A DNA stretch of 64,000 nucleotides from Medicago truncatula (Eukaryota; Streptophyta; Magnoliopsida; Fabales; Fabaceae). The notes beneath the pieces were generated by a model. That model saw nothing but the letters and a program-made list of their open reading frames with translations. It was not told the DNA's origin and did not search any database. The stretch lies in NCBI RefSeq assembly GCF_003473485.1, contig NC_053046.1:9682001-9746000 (forward strand), given 5' to 3'. Positions within the stretch are counted from its first letter, which is position 1. The number at the start of each line of letters is the position of its first letter. Below, piece by piece: positions 50,145 through 61,479 of the stretch. Both the position numbers and the translations under genes were made by a program.

Positions 50145-53100
50145 TAAAGGAAGATTTAATTGTAACAAGTGAATGGAGAAGGGCCAAAAAAGGCCAAAAT
50201 ATGTATCCCATCTCACCAATAGAAGCAGAGAGGGGTATAGTGTAACTCATCCGTACCACATGCAAATTTTGATCAAGCTTCAAAACTGAAATATTACCAG
50301 TAGAAACTCCAATATACCTGCCAAGCAGATACATGTTCATAACCTTTGATGCTCCTTAAAAATGTAATTTCTCAATGGAGTAAACAATCATTTTGGACCT
50401 TACATGTGTGATGTGTTGTCACAATAGTCTTTGAATGTATCAAAATTTCAAAGTACTCACGGCGCCATGATTTTGTTGAAGCTCTAAAATGTAGCTTTTG
50501 CCAAAACCATGGTGGCTTGCCGTGATTCCGCTAAACTTACCGCCAATTCATTTCAGACATGCACCAACATACCTAAATGCGACTTTCATCAGCCATTTTG
50601 GTCATCAAATTGTCTTTCATTAGTTAGTTTGATTCTCAAATGCATCTTATGTCAGTCAATTCGTCTATAAGACACACCTGCTTTTGTTATTTCAATATAT
50701 TCAAACACAATTCTGACATCGCCTCACACGTTTAGCTACCAAATGATTATTTACTCTTCCACAATATTTTATTTCGAAGTACGCGTGTTACTTACATATA
50801 GAGGCTATGCTGAATGACTGCAAAAGATGTGATTTCTTCTTTAACAATGTACAAGTCTGACAACAGTTTCTTGTCTATGTCCCAAACCTAAATGTGAAAT
50901 GATAAATTAATGAATGATAATGATTTTAATGAAATATCAACAATGTAATTCTATGTCCCAGATTCTTGGTCTTTGTATAACAAATTTGAACATATTCATA
51001 TGCATATATACTTACCTCAATATGGTTATTTGAGGTGACATTTATAAGGATGCCTTGATTCTGGATGAACTGTGCATGCATATTAAACACCATAGTATTG
51101 TTAATTAGACAAACATATTTGATATCCTAGAAAACACATTTTCAAAACATAAAAAACATGAGACATTTGAAAGGGATAGAAAAAAATAACCTGTAAAAAC
51201 TTGCTAGGCACCAGCTTATTAGATTCAAGTAGGACTTGAGCATTATCCTTACCAAATAATTTAATCCTCCCATCACTTCAAAATTAAAATAAAAAATGTC
51301 ATACAAAATCAACTTCAAACATAAGTTCAAGAAAATATATAGTTGTGACAATTTAATTCACATGTGTACATAAAAAAATTGATAATGTAAACAATGAACA
51401 TACTTGGTAGAAAGAGCTAATATGTTGTGAATATTGTCACAGGTAAACTTGGTAGCACCTGATGGCACACCATGATGAAATACCAAACGTGGATCAACAT
51501 CACTAGCTTTTAATCCATTTGATGAATTTCCACCCGGCTGCAAAGAAAATACACAGTTGAGATTTTTTATTTTGTTTTCTAGCTGCAAATGAAATACCAC
51601 TTTTTCTAGTTCTCTGTTTAATATGAGATTTTGAGTAAATCCATCAATTTAACATCTAAATTATCACCCTCTCTTCAATTTTGTCTCTAAACTATTTAAA
51701 AAATATGACAAGTAGATGAATAATTGTCATAAATTATCATATTTGAGGTCAGAACAATGACACACAAGGCTGGGGTCTAAGCTCACGTGCCCTTTAATTC
51801 TTGCATTTAGACCAAAAAAATCGCACAAAGTCACATATTGCTTGAGAATCGAAATCAAATGTAGTTTACAAAAAGTTTCTAAGACACCTTTTAATTAAGA
51901 AAAAAATTGGGCGAGCATTCAGACAAACCAAAGTAGCCAATACCTCGTTAAACAATGCAAATGGACTTGATGTCAAAGTATTTACAAATGAGTAGTGATA
52001 TTTGAACAACCATATGATACAACTCTTGTGACAACTTCTATTTTCTATCTTTTTCATTGGTCAAAAACAATGGAGAGAGAAAAAGGAAGAGAGATAATAA
52101 AAGTATAATGCGAGTATGAGAGAGAAAATTGTTAAAAAGTTGTCATAAAGTGGTTGTACATATATCATTTCTCTTTACAAATTAATCCATTCGATTTTAT
52201 TTTTTTTAAATAATCATTTTTTTTTGTAACTTCTATTGTACATCAACAACTATTGTGAAAATCCAAATCCCACATAAATAAAAAGAGCACTACTTTTTCC
52301 ACCCTATGACTTTCCTCGCGCGACCTATTTTTTTTCCTCCATTTTTACCCCGGGTCCGGATTTCGTTTTCCAGATTGCAATGTTAGAATTTTGCAAATGT
52401 ATCCGAATTTTAAAATTCAGAATAGTGTTTTTCCAGAACTTTTACAATTTCAAACTTTACAATTCGTAAAATAAAATGCAAATAAAATAAAAAATAGAAA
52501 TAAAAAGACACAAACATAAAAACAACTCATTTTATTAATATATGAACAATATAATAATTTTCAAGCTTATTACAAAAGATCCTAAATCTATTTATAATCT
52601 CCTAAGAGCCTAATTCTAATCTCCTAAGAGCCTAACCACTACTATGTGATATGACATAATAGTAGTTTCCCATTGGAGGGCAACCAGAGGAGGAGGGAAG
52701 AGGAGGGCGAGAAGAAGAAAACAATGCCTCTGAGGGAGGTAGGGGGTGCTCAAACTTACGTCAAGACAGACCAAGCTAAGAACCACACTGACCCACATGA
52801 CCCCCAGATGACCCGCACTTTGTTGCAGCACGGTTCCATCCTCATTGACCGTTCATACAAACCTTGAAAGTTTTCAACGAGGCCCACATCTATGAAAGAC
52901 CAACGATGGAAAACCATGGTTATAGAAGGAAGAAGAGTGGGAGAGGATGATGTGAGAAATTGTGGGGTTTGGAAGGCTATTTATAGGGAGGTGGTGGGTC
53001 AAAAACGGTTGGGAGGTCATAAATGTAGTCAAAAAACGTGGTAAAACACGTTTTTTGACTTTGACCACCGACAAAAAACATGTGGTGCAAAGCACCGACC

Positions 53101-55180
53101 ATGACACTAATGCATTCCGGAAAATAAAATCCGGAATGCACTTTTGATTTCCGGAATATATTTTCCGGATTAATACGATAATGGTGAACGACAAGGGAAA
53201 GTTGACACTTCTTGTAGGGTTAAGGAAGTTCCGGAATGTATAATCTGGAAAGCTTCAACATTGGATTCTTTTGAAAGAGAGTCATTGATGTAGGTTTGGA
53301 CGGTTACAACCACCAACACGTTTTCATTGACTGCACTAATGACCTATGACTTTTTTTAGGCTATAAATAGACTTCCATCTTCAACAAATAGCTTCATTCT
53401 TCACTTCACCTCTTTTCTTCCATTTTCTTCAAATGTTTTTAGGTTTTTAGAGGTGTCTGTGGTGTCATGGTCATTGTTGACCGTTCATATGAACCCTGCA
53501 ATAACATTGCAGCTTGTGTGGGGGTTCATATAACGGTCAACAGAGACCCTTGACATCAAAGAAAGACGCAAAAAAGCACATAAATCTGGTCCGGAAATCA
53601 CTAACAATCTGGTCTGGATTATATAATTCGGACCAGGGGTATTTTCAAAAATATTGCAGGACGCGCGAGAAGGCAGCAGGGTGAAAAAAGTAAAACTCAA
53701 AAAATAAGGTTTGATAAGAGTTTATAAAGATAAAAATTTCTCACCTTACAAATCGATTTTATAAAAATGAGTTAGTCCCAATGATGAGAGACTGAAAAAA
53801 GTTTATACATGATATGCCGGTGGAAGTAATCATTTGGGAAAGATGAAGTTTCTTTTTTCATTTAGGTTAAAAAGACGATTTTTTTTTTCTTTCTTTCTTT
53901 CCATTTAGTATTTTTTTTGAAGGTCCATTTAGTATTATTATACTACATGATGTTAATTTTTCCTCCAAACAAAGGGGGTTAGGAATGCAGAAAACATTCC
54001 AAAAAAAAAAAAAGGAATGCAGAAAACATGTATCCACAATGAATTAATATGGCACAGGTAGTTTAATAAAATACTCACGAAATAAAATAAACAACTATCT
54101 TCATTCTTCTTTTAAAAAAAAACTAATCTTTCATTCAATTATTTAAAAAAAAGCAATCTTCATTAAAAAAAAAACCCTATCTGTTTTTTTAGTAACTTTA
54201 TATCAATATATATTAATATTATGATGTATTTTTATATAACGTAATAGAATTTATGAAAAAAAATACGGTACTCAATTGGTAAAATGCCGAAATAGGCCAG
54301 ATGCCATGACCGGGGTTCGAACCCCGGTACCTCTACTTGTGTCTGTAAGTTTATAATGGCTTTGTCATTTCGTCTATCTACCAAAAAAAAATTATGAAAA
54401 AAAATCAATTTGTATTAATTATTCAGTTGATATACAATTACAATTATTGCATGAAGAAGCACTTTATTTTAAAAGAAATTTATTTTTCCTAAAAAATAAT
54501 TTTAGCTATAAATACCAGCAAATATTACCCAATATTGGAAAATCCGCTATAAGTAGTTTGACTAGTGAGTGACCGTGCGAAATGTAAAATGTACTATAGT
54601 TAGGATATCTGGACAACCATTTGATTACAAGTCTCTGACAATTTTATTTTTCTCTCTTCTTATGTGAGTATAAGAGAGAAAATTATTCAAAAGTTGTCAT
54701 AAAATGTTGTAGAAATATCATATGAAATCATGTTTGGGTGCTATTAGGAAATCTTGAATAATGAATTAGATGCAAAATTATCTTTCATAATTATTGATTT
54801 ATGGCTTGTTTGTTTCCATGTTTAGATTGGCATTCTTACGTTCCATGACTAATATATCATCGTGTGAATATCAAAAGCTAGAAACTGGAGAGTTCGTTGT
54901 GACTTTCAATTTTTCCCAAACACACACTAATATGTATATATTGTTTTTTATTGACAAATTATATGCATATATATTGTTGATACTACAAGTACTTGAGAAT
55001 TAAATTAAACGAAGAACTAATCAACAAGAAAAGAGAAAATACTAAAGTATGATATATGAAAAACATGTAAGCAATTAAGTAGAAATATGCAGTTTGATCA
55101 GAAAAAGGTGAAAGGGAAAATCGATATTAACTTACCTTCTTTATTATAGAAGCTTTCTCCACGAGCTTCTTGACGAACAT
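43879..55180 (-). CDS. Tomosyn-like WD40/R-SNARE protein
   Basis: There are 24 exons on the minus strand. In order they start at 55180, 51537, 51275, 51069, 50887, 50317, 50060, 49664, 49116, 48525, 48004, 47800, 47443, 47209, 46840, 46603, 46259, 46059, 45853, 45677, 45394, 44674, 44177 and 43980. They end at 55136, 51404, 51191, 51016, 50796, 50217, 49988, 49286, 48793, 48322, 47909, 47740, 47328, 46957, 46686, 46479, 46136, 46001, 45760, 45500, 45293, 44553, 44118 and 43879. All are in phase, giving about 1,045 aa. Two WD40 propellers (NDGRIKLFGK, NNHIEVWDIDKK, NGQIILWDIRES, NNGELFIWSIPS, NGAITFWDASC, QSGMVRIFRF) precede a charged linker and a C-terminal coiled coil with R-SNARE character (LAESKLRENTRKL, then AEMENTAKSFLSMAKQ). 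Tomosyn/Lgl/Sro7-type proteins regulate SNARE-driven exocytosis. The closest plant family is the Arabidopsis tomosyn-like pair. An hAT element lies 64 bp upstream of the ATG. Confidence 0.92.
45050..45150. mobile_element. Stowaway-like MITE, 101 bp
   Basis: The element is palindromic (CACCCTCCAGTCACTATTAT / ATAATAGTGACCGAAGGGTG) with TA on both sides, as expected of Tc1/mariner-type Stowaway MITEs. It lies in the intron between tomosyn-like exons 21 and 22. Confidence 0.75.
50091..50142 (+). repeat. (AT)26 microsatellite
   Basis: An uninterrupted AT dinucleotide run lies in the intron between exons 6 and 7 of the tomosyn-like gene. It is likely to be polymorphic in length. Confidence 0.95.
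50455..50600. repeat. Dispersed repeat related to 16.27-16.38 kb
   Basis: It shares the order 'CATGATTTTGTTGA ... AACCATGGTGGCTTGCCGTG ... CAGACATGCACCAA' with the sequence after the 16,274 hairpin. It lies in tomosyn-like intron 5. The family is not identified. Confidence 0.6.
52290..53697. mobile_element. Probable inverted-repeat element in tomosyn-like intron 1
   Basis: The left end (CCACCCTATGACTTTCCTCG, then CGCGAC) is mirrored at the right end (GCGCGAGAAGGCAGCAGGGTG), and GGTCCGGA-type text is mirrored just inside. The interior has richer composition, two related phrases TTGACCGTTCATA, a 13-bp hairpin at 53,028-53,059 and CCGGAATG inverted repeats. No clear target duplication was found. 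It may be a non-autonomous MULE that picked up host DNA. Confidence 0.5.
54265..54391 (+). repeat. tRNA-derived SINE with 14-bp target duplication
   Basis: An A-box region (GGTACTCAATTGG) and B box (GGGGTTCGAACCCCGG) are followed by a conserved tail ending TCTATCTACC and an A run. It is flanked by exact copies of TTATGAAAAAAAAT (54,251-54,264 and 54,392-54,405). It lies in tomosyn-like intron 1 and is closely related to the unit at 60.03 kb. Confidence 0.85.
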
Positions 55181-55244
55181 GATGAAGAAAAAAAGAGAGA
55201 ACTTAATTAAGTGTGTAATGTCAAACTCATCAAATGCACTTTGT

Positions 55245-58200
55245 CAGGGCCGGCCCATAGCCCGTCGGGGCTGGGCGACGACACTGGGCCTCAAATTTTT
55301 GGGGGCCCATATATTTTTTTTATATGTAAGGTCCTATTGTAAGTATTATATAGAGCTGAAAGCGAGAATTTGACAAGCTGTTAACACTACTTCAGTGGTT
55401 GAGCGTTATGTGCAAGACCGCTTGGCCAAGGGTTCAACTCCTGCTGGGCGTTGCTGGGCGTTTTTCTTATATTTTTTTCCTTTACAGTTCTTCTTTACCG
55501 TGGGGCCCAATATATTTTAATTTTAATCATTTTTTTTGCTCAAACTAATTCCTTTTGTTTAATTAAAAATGAAAACCCTTCAGTTCCTCAACACAGACCT
55601 TTTGTTGAATTAGAAGTTAGAAACTCATAAACTCATAAACCACCACACCCACCCATATCCTCAATTCCTCACCTCAGACCTGCCTCCGCCAGCCAATCGC
55701 TGCCGCCGCTTCTCCTACAGCCAATCGCCGCCGCCGCTTCTCATCCAACCAATCGCCGCTGCTTCTCTCCTTCTTTCCACCGCCACCAAAAAGGTAAAAA
55801 CTAAAACCCTTTTTATTTTTTATTGAATTTTCTTTGTTAAATTCATGGAATTTGAATGTTATTAGGTATTATGTTTACTTTTATCTTTGTTTGGAAATTG
55901 GAATTGGAAAACACTAATGAGCAGAGCATTGAAATTCCAGGTTTTTTTTTGGAGAACAACAAGCTATTGAACTTGGACAGAAGCATTGCTGACTGATCAT
56001 AAGCTAACAAAACAGTGAGAAATTCCAGGTTTTTACTATGCCTCCTAAAAAGTATGAATCTGGATGTGAAAAGCGTAAGAGAAAGAAAAGAATTGAAAAG
56101 TTAATTCAATCTCAAAAAGGAGCTCTTAATAAGTTTTTGATAAAAGAACCGCAACAAATTCCTATTGAAAATGAAAATGTTGATAATGTTGATGTTGGAG
56201 TTCTTGAAAATGTGGTTACTGTTCAAGATATTGAGAATGAAAGTGTTGATCCGGAAAATAGAGATGATGTGCCCATTGTTGATGATGTTAATTTGAATAA
56301 TTTCCTTGATATATTTGATCCAAGAAATTGGGATGCTCTTGATTCTAAAATGATTGACTTATTAGCTATGAATGGTCCTAAAAGAGATTTGTCCGTTGTA
56401 AAGGGTCCTAGAGATAAACTGTCTAGACGTTTTACGGCTAATTTGTATACTAGAGTTTTACCAAATGGAGAGAAGTGTGATAGAGATTGGCTTGTTTATT
56501 CCAAAGAGCTTGATAGAGTATTTTGTTTTTGTTGTAAAGTTTATAAAAGATGGGTTGGTAATGGTCAATTAACAAATGAGGGTTTTAGTGATTGGTCACA
56601 TGTTAGTGAAAGACTTAGAGAGCATGAGACAAGCATGGAACATGTTAAGAACATGACTACTTGGTATGAGTTGCGTCAAAGGATGCAGAAGAATCAAATT
56701 ATTGATAAAACATCTCAAAGACTACTCCAGAAAGAAAAGGATCATTGGATAAATGTTTTGAAAAGAATTATTTCAATAGTGAAATTCCTTGCTAAATATA
56801 ATTTGGCCTTTCGTGGTTCTAAGGAGAAATTGTACGAAAGTAGCAATGGTAATTTTTTGGGCTTAATTGAAATGTTAGCTGAATTTGACCCAATTGTCCA
56901 AGAACATGTTAGACGTATTACACATGATGATCTCCACTTTCATTATCTTGGGCATAACATCCAAAACGAGTTAATACTCTTGCTTTCTTCTGGAATTAAA
57001 ACTGAAATCATTAGAAGAATCAAACAAGCAAAGTATTTCTCAGTGATACTTGATTGTACGCCTGATGTTAGTCACCAAGAGCAAATGTCTTTGATAATAA
57101 GATATGTGGATGTTTCTTCAAATTCTGTAAGCATTGAGGAATCTTTTTTAGGATTTTTGAATGTTAATGATACAACTGGTCAAGGGCTTTTTGATGTTTT
57201 ACAAAATGAATTGAAAAATCTTAATCTTGACATATTTGATGCGCGAGGACAAGGTTATGATAATGGGTCAAATATGAAAGGAAAACATCAAGGTGTACAA
57301 AAGAAATTTTTAGACATTAATTCGAGAGCCTTTTATACTCCTTGTGGTTGCCACAGTCTTAATTTGGCATTGTGTGATATGGCTAACTCTTGTACCAAAG
57401 CTAAAGATTTCTTTGGAGTTGTTCAACGCATTTATACAATTTTTGCCAATTCTATTAAGAGATGGCAAATTCTAAAAGATAATGTAAAAGGGTTGACTCC
57501 AAAATCACTCTCATCCACTCGGTGGGAAAGTCATGTAGAGAGTGTCAAAGCTATAAGGGCTCAAATGTCAGATTTTAGAGAAGCTTTACTTGAAGTATCA
57601 GAAAAGGATCCTGATTCTAAATTATGTTCTGAAGCCAAGTCCTTAGCAACAAATGAGCTTGGTGATTTTGAGTTTTTGATGGCTATAATTATTTGGTTTG
57701 AAATTTTATCGGCAATTAATTCGGTTAGCAAGCTTTTACAATCAAAGGCTATGCTTATTGATGTTGCTCTTGAAAAAATAAAGGGGTTGATTTATTTTTT
57801 TGAGGGATATAGAGATAATGGTTTTCATAATGCATTGGCTAATGCTACGGAAATCGCTATTGAATTGAATATCGACCCAACATTTCCTCAAAAACGTATA
57901 ATTCGAAGAAAGAGACATTTTGATGAGGATTTGAATACCCCATCAGTTGAGCTATCTGGAGAGGAAGCTTTTAGGATTAATTATTTTAATTGCCTTGTTG
58001 ATCAAGCTGTTGTTTCTCTTAATAAGAGATTTGAGCAATACAAAGAGTATGAAACTATTTTTGGTTTCTTGTTTACTTCTCACAAGTTACAATCGTTGGA
58101 CAATGCAACTTTGAAGTCTTGTTGTAGTCATTTTGAGCAGGTGTTGAAACATAATGAGGAATCTGATATTGATGGGAATGCATTATATGTGGAGTTGCAG

Positions 58201-58652
58201 TTACTAAGACAAATGTTGCCTGGAGAAAAAAAAGGACCTGTTGATATATTAAGATTCTTGACTGACATGGATTGTTTTCCTAATACAATCATTGCATATA
58301 GAATTTTATTGACTATTCCTGTGACAGTTGCTTCAGCAGAAAGAAGTTTTTCAAAATTGAAGTTGTTGAAGTCTTACTTGCGATCTACCATGTCACAAGA
58401 AAGACTTAATGGATTAGCATTGATAGCAATTGAGAATGATATTTTGGAGAAAATACAATATGAAGACTTGGTTGATGAATTTGCTTCAAAAAATGCTGCA
58501 AGAGTGGCTCGTTTTAAGTAGCCAGAAGAATGATAGTAGCTTAAAGTTGTATTTTGATGTTAGTGATTTGAACATAAAGTAGCTTCAAGTTGTATCCAGG
58601 GGCCAATTTATAAGATTAAAACGGGGCCAACGAATTGTTTAAGACGGCCCTG
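55245..58652 (+). mobile_element. Apparently intact hAT transposon, 3.4 kb
   Basis: Terminal inverted repeats start CAGGGCCGGCCC and end GACGGCCCTG, flanked by an exact 8-bp duplication CACTTTGT at 55,237-55,244 and 58,653-58,660, as expected for hAT elements. A single uninterrupted transposase frame lies inside. The GT at about 55,793 (AAAAAG-GTAAAAAC) and the AG near 55,940 suggest an intron in the leader. A tRNA-like A box/B box pair lies near 55,388-55,440. The undamaged frame, ends and target duplication indicate a young, possibly autonomous copy. It separates the tomosyn-like gene from its former upstream DNA. Confidence 0.92.
56038..58521 (+). CDS. hAT transposase (TTF-type/ZMYM1-like), 827 aa
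   Basis: One exon begins MPPKKYESGCEKRKRKKRIE, a basic, probably nuclear-targeting start. Residues about 145-210 form a TTF-type zinc finger (GEKCDRDWLVYSKELDRVFC, FCCKVYKRW, then LREHETSMEHVKNM). A DUF4371-type RNase H-like core follows (KYFSVILDCTPDVSHQEQMS, then GQGYDNGSNMKGKHQGVQ and YTPCGCHSLNLAL). The C-terminus is the hAT dimerization region (TIPVTVASAERSFSKLKLLK, SYLRSTMSQERLNGLALIAI). The enzyme would cut and rejoin the element ends. No stop or frame break interrupts it. The nearest relatives are 'zinc finger MYM-type protein 1-like' transposases of plants. Confidence 0.95.
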   Translation: MPPKKYESGCEKRKRKKRIEKLIQSQKGALNKFLIKEPQQIPIENENVDNVDVGVLENVVTVQDIENESVDPENRDDVPIVDDVNLNNFLDIFDPRNWDALDSKMIDLLAMNGPKRDLSVVKGPRDKLSRRFTANLYTRVLPNGEKCDRDWLVYSKELDRVFCFCCKVYKRWVGNGQLTNEGFSDWSHVSERLREHETSMEHVKNMTTWYELRQRMQKNQIIDKTSQRLLQKEKDHWINVLKRIISIVKFLAKYNLAFRGSKEKLYESSNGNFLGLIEMLAEFDPIVQEHVRRITHDDLHFHYLGHNIQNELILLLSSGIKTEIIRRIKQAKYFSVILDCTPDVSHQEQMSLIIRYVDVSSNSVSIEESFLGFLNVNDTTGQGLFDVLQNELKNLNLDIFDARGQGYDNGSNMKGKHQGVQKKFLDINSRAFYTPCGCHSLNLALCDMANSCTKAKDFFGVVQRIYTIFANSIKRWQILKDNVKGLTPKSLSSTRWESHVESVKAIRAQMSDFREALLEVSEKDPDSKLCSEAKSLATNELGDFEFLMAIIIWFEILSAINSVSKLLQSKAMLIDVALEKIKGLIYFFEGYRDNGFHNALANATEIAIELNIDPTFPQKRIIRRKRHFDEDLNTPSVELSGEEAFRINYFNCLVDQAVVSLNKRFEQYKEYETIFGFLFTSHKLQSLDNATLKSCCSHFEQVLKHNEESDIDGNALYVELQLLRQMLPGEKKGPVDILRFLTDMDCFPNTIIAYRILLTIPVTVASAERSFSKLKLLKSYLRSTMSQERLNGLALIAIENDILEKIQYEDLVDEFASKNAARVARFK

Positions 58653-58660
58653 CACTTTGT

Positions 58661-60014
58661 GATGATCGAAAAACATTGTAGAAAATAATTTTATAGTAGT
58701 AGTTATTTTCAGTTTCTCTTTCTCCGGACTCCGAATAATTTCAAGACAAAAGACTAAAGAAACAATATTTCTCATTTTTTATTCGTTTTGTTTTTAGTAC
58801 AAAGTTTCCCATTCACTTTTTTTTTAAAGAAAAGTTTCCATTCACTTTTAGTTCTTCGTTTTATTATGATTTGTGTTATGGATGGCAAAACATGGTCAAA
58901 CCGTCGGACTGACATGTTTAACTCGTTATTTTTTTATAGGATAAGATAAAGTTTCGAACTCTTCCCATTTAATTGACTTGTTCAGCTTAACTCGTTGAAA
59001 AACACGATGGATGGGGATGGATCGGGTCGACCCGTAAACTTATCAATTTTTAATTTTGTTTTTGTGTTTAATGGATAAGACAAAATTTAAAGTGGAGAGT
59101 GACCAAATAACCATCACAACCCAAATTTGTCTCATAAGTTTGATTTTACCACAAATTTATCTGCTGTCAATTTTTCTTAGATGACATGTTTTTTTTTTTT
59201 GAAGAAATAGATGACATGTTTTTTCATAACAATATTATCAAAAAACTGCATTACAAATTTTTTTGACGAACCGACTCACCAACTCCTTAGTCAGCCATTG
59301 AGTCGGACAAGATGAGATTTTAAATTTAATCATCTAAATTTACTCGACTCGTCTCGTCCCATTTTTTATTGCTTAAGTGGGACAAACCTTAAAGGGAAAG
59401 GCGGTTTTTGGGTTGACTTTGTATATTATTATTTGTTAATATTGGAATTAGTAATTTCTAATATGCTTTTTATGCAAGATTTCTAGAATATGTTGACCAT
59501 GCATATTGACTTTAATTATTAGTTCCTTAAAATATATTTAGACTGCAGTAAGACTAAAATCAAAATAAATAATGGGTCATGCTAACCGGTGCCCTGGTGC
59601 ATGAATTAAACATACCATAAAAGGGAATTATTATCATAAAAGAAAACTGTTTTTGACTTTATTATAAATTAATTAAACAATTTCAATGCATTAATTACTA
59701 TATAATTTCCTTTTTCATATTCTTAACCAGTAGCCCGAGGACACCGGTTAACATTTCCCATAAATAAAGTATGATACAACCTAACTCAAAAATAAATACT
59801 AACAGAGATTAATCAAACAACACAAGAGCAAAAAATGATTCTATTTAATTAATAAATGTTATAGGTTAGTTGTTAGATCATTTTTTTTGTCATTCGCTAT
59901 GATTTGAAAGAAAATCTCTATCATTCATTTTTTTTTTTTGACTTAAAACAACTGAGCTATTGAACCCTCCAAATAAACAATTTTTCTGAGACTAAAGAAT
60001 CAAGCAATATATTT
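58661..60014. other. Gene-free spacer, former upstream DNA of the tomosyn-like gene
   Basis: Its first bases continue the sequence interrupted by the hAT insertion, so the original promoter of the tomosyn-like gene probably lies here. No gene is seen. Confidence 0.45.
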
Positions 60015-60029
60015 GAAGAGAAGTATAAT

Positions 60030-60168
60030 TTTTTTTTTGGTAGATAGACAAAATGACAAAGTCATTTTAAACTCTCACACACAAGTAGAGGTACCGGTGT
60101 TCGAACCCCGATCATGGTATCCAACTTAACAATTTTGGCATTTGTCAGTTGAACTAGGACTTCTAGAT
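60030..60168 (-). repeat. tRNA-derived SINE with 15-bp target duplication
   Basis: On the minus strand the same A box/B box unit as at 54.27 kb is seen (B box GGGGTTCGAACACCGG). The poly-A appears as a T run at its plus-strand left edge. Exact flanking duplications GAAGAGAAGTATAAT lie at 60,015-60,029 and 60,169-60,183. Confidence 0.85.
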
Positions 60169-60183
60169 GAAGAGAAGTATAAT

Positions 60184-61131
60184 ATTTACATAAAATTATT
60201 ATTATTTGACTTGGTCATTACTCCTTACCCTTCCCAATATAACAAAGGGCAAATACAATAAATAAATAAAAATTTATATTTGCTCAAAAAAAAAAAAATT
60301 GATATCAACATCTATGAAAAATTTAAGAATGATTTTCGTTTTTCCCAAAACAAATTGTCCTGTCGTATGTATATGAGCGGATTCAAAAATCTATTAAACA
60401 AGGGGTTATAACTTTTTTTTAAGTCATAAATAGTATAAAAATGGAACCGTAGTGATTTTTTGAGCAATGATAATTTGACCACCTTATGCGACATACACCA
60501 TTTTATCCTCTACACATAAAAGTGATACGTGGCGACGTAGCCCCCACACACTCACCAATTTTATCTCTCACTTTCTCTTCTCGCGAGTGCCACATGGGGG
60601 TGTACAAGGATGATACAAAAAAAGGGTGTCAACATAACGTTTTTTTTTTGTCGGTAGATGAAGTGATTGTACCATATAAAATTCATATAAACACAATTAA
60701 GAAATTTTGAGTTCAAATTCGAATTAAGTGTCCGATCCATCAATATCAACATTATTGGTTGACTGAACCTTACAAGCATCACAATGACATTTGTTGACAA
60801 AAATTAGTCATATCAAAGTTAACATGAGTGATTCTTATTTCGGTAACCCATGTAATGCAAACTTTGGAGGCCTTTTGAGAAATAATAATTGTATATAGAC
60901 TCATGATTTTTTTGATTCTTGTGGGAGAGTATCTAATTTGTTTGGTGAACTTTCAATGATTTGGCTTTTGATCTTGGTTATATATGGCTCTCTTAATTAG
61001 CATTTCCCTTTCAACTGATGAAATTTGTATACTCATTTTACCATATGAAATCTCCATGGTTCATTTATGGTTTGTTTCTGCACTAATGGATTTGTTGAAC
61101 ATGTAAATGATTAATGTTGTCCTTTTTGACA
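60184..61131. other. Gene-free spacer
   Basis: No coding or repeat family was recognized. Confidence 0.4.
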
Positions 61132-61246
61132 GTTGAGTAACAGAGATTGTATTAGAGAACAGATTCACTCACTTTTGGAAGATCTGTTGATAAAGCATTA
61201 GTCATTGCAATTGCAAAGTTTTTCTTCTAAACTCATGCTATGTCGA
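61132..61246 (+). pseudogene. Fragment of the NTPase last exon (duplicate)
   Basis: It matches the end of exon 6 and the start of the 3' UTR of the gene at 40.8-43.0 kb (TTTTGGAAGATCTGTTGA, the stop TAG after AAGCAT, then GTCATTGCAA). Substitutions and a small insertion are present. Nothing of exons 1-5 is nearby. Confidence 0.85.
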
Positions 61247-61479
61247 GGGAAAACTTGAATGAATGTTTAATATTATATTCTAACAATGAGATATTGGAGA
61301 CAAAAAATATATAACATTTCAAATAGGTGTATATATGGATGAGGGAATAGAGGAAGATTGTGGAAATATGTTCTGAATAAAGGCCCACATCGGCTAATAC
61401 AGAGACGAAACTAACCTGCTCACTTATATAAGCAGTGCCACTGCAACCTTTCTAAATACCTAATTGAAATTGAAATATT

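Noticed and set aside
50018-50340. Frames with Ile-Tyr repeats
   Set aside because: They are readings of the (AT)26 microsatellite joined to tomosyn-like exons 6 and 7.
26596-60168. GGTTCGAA-containing units as true tRNA genes
   Set aside because: They lack paired acceptor stems and anticodon arms, recur as near copies, and two have long target duplications, as SINEs do.
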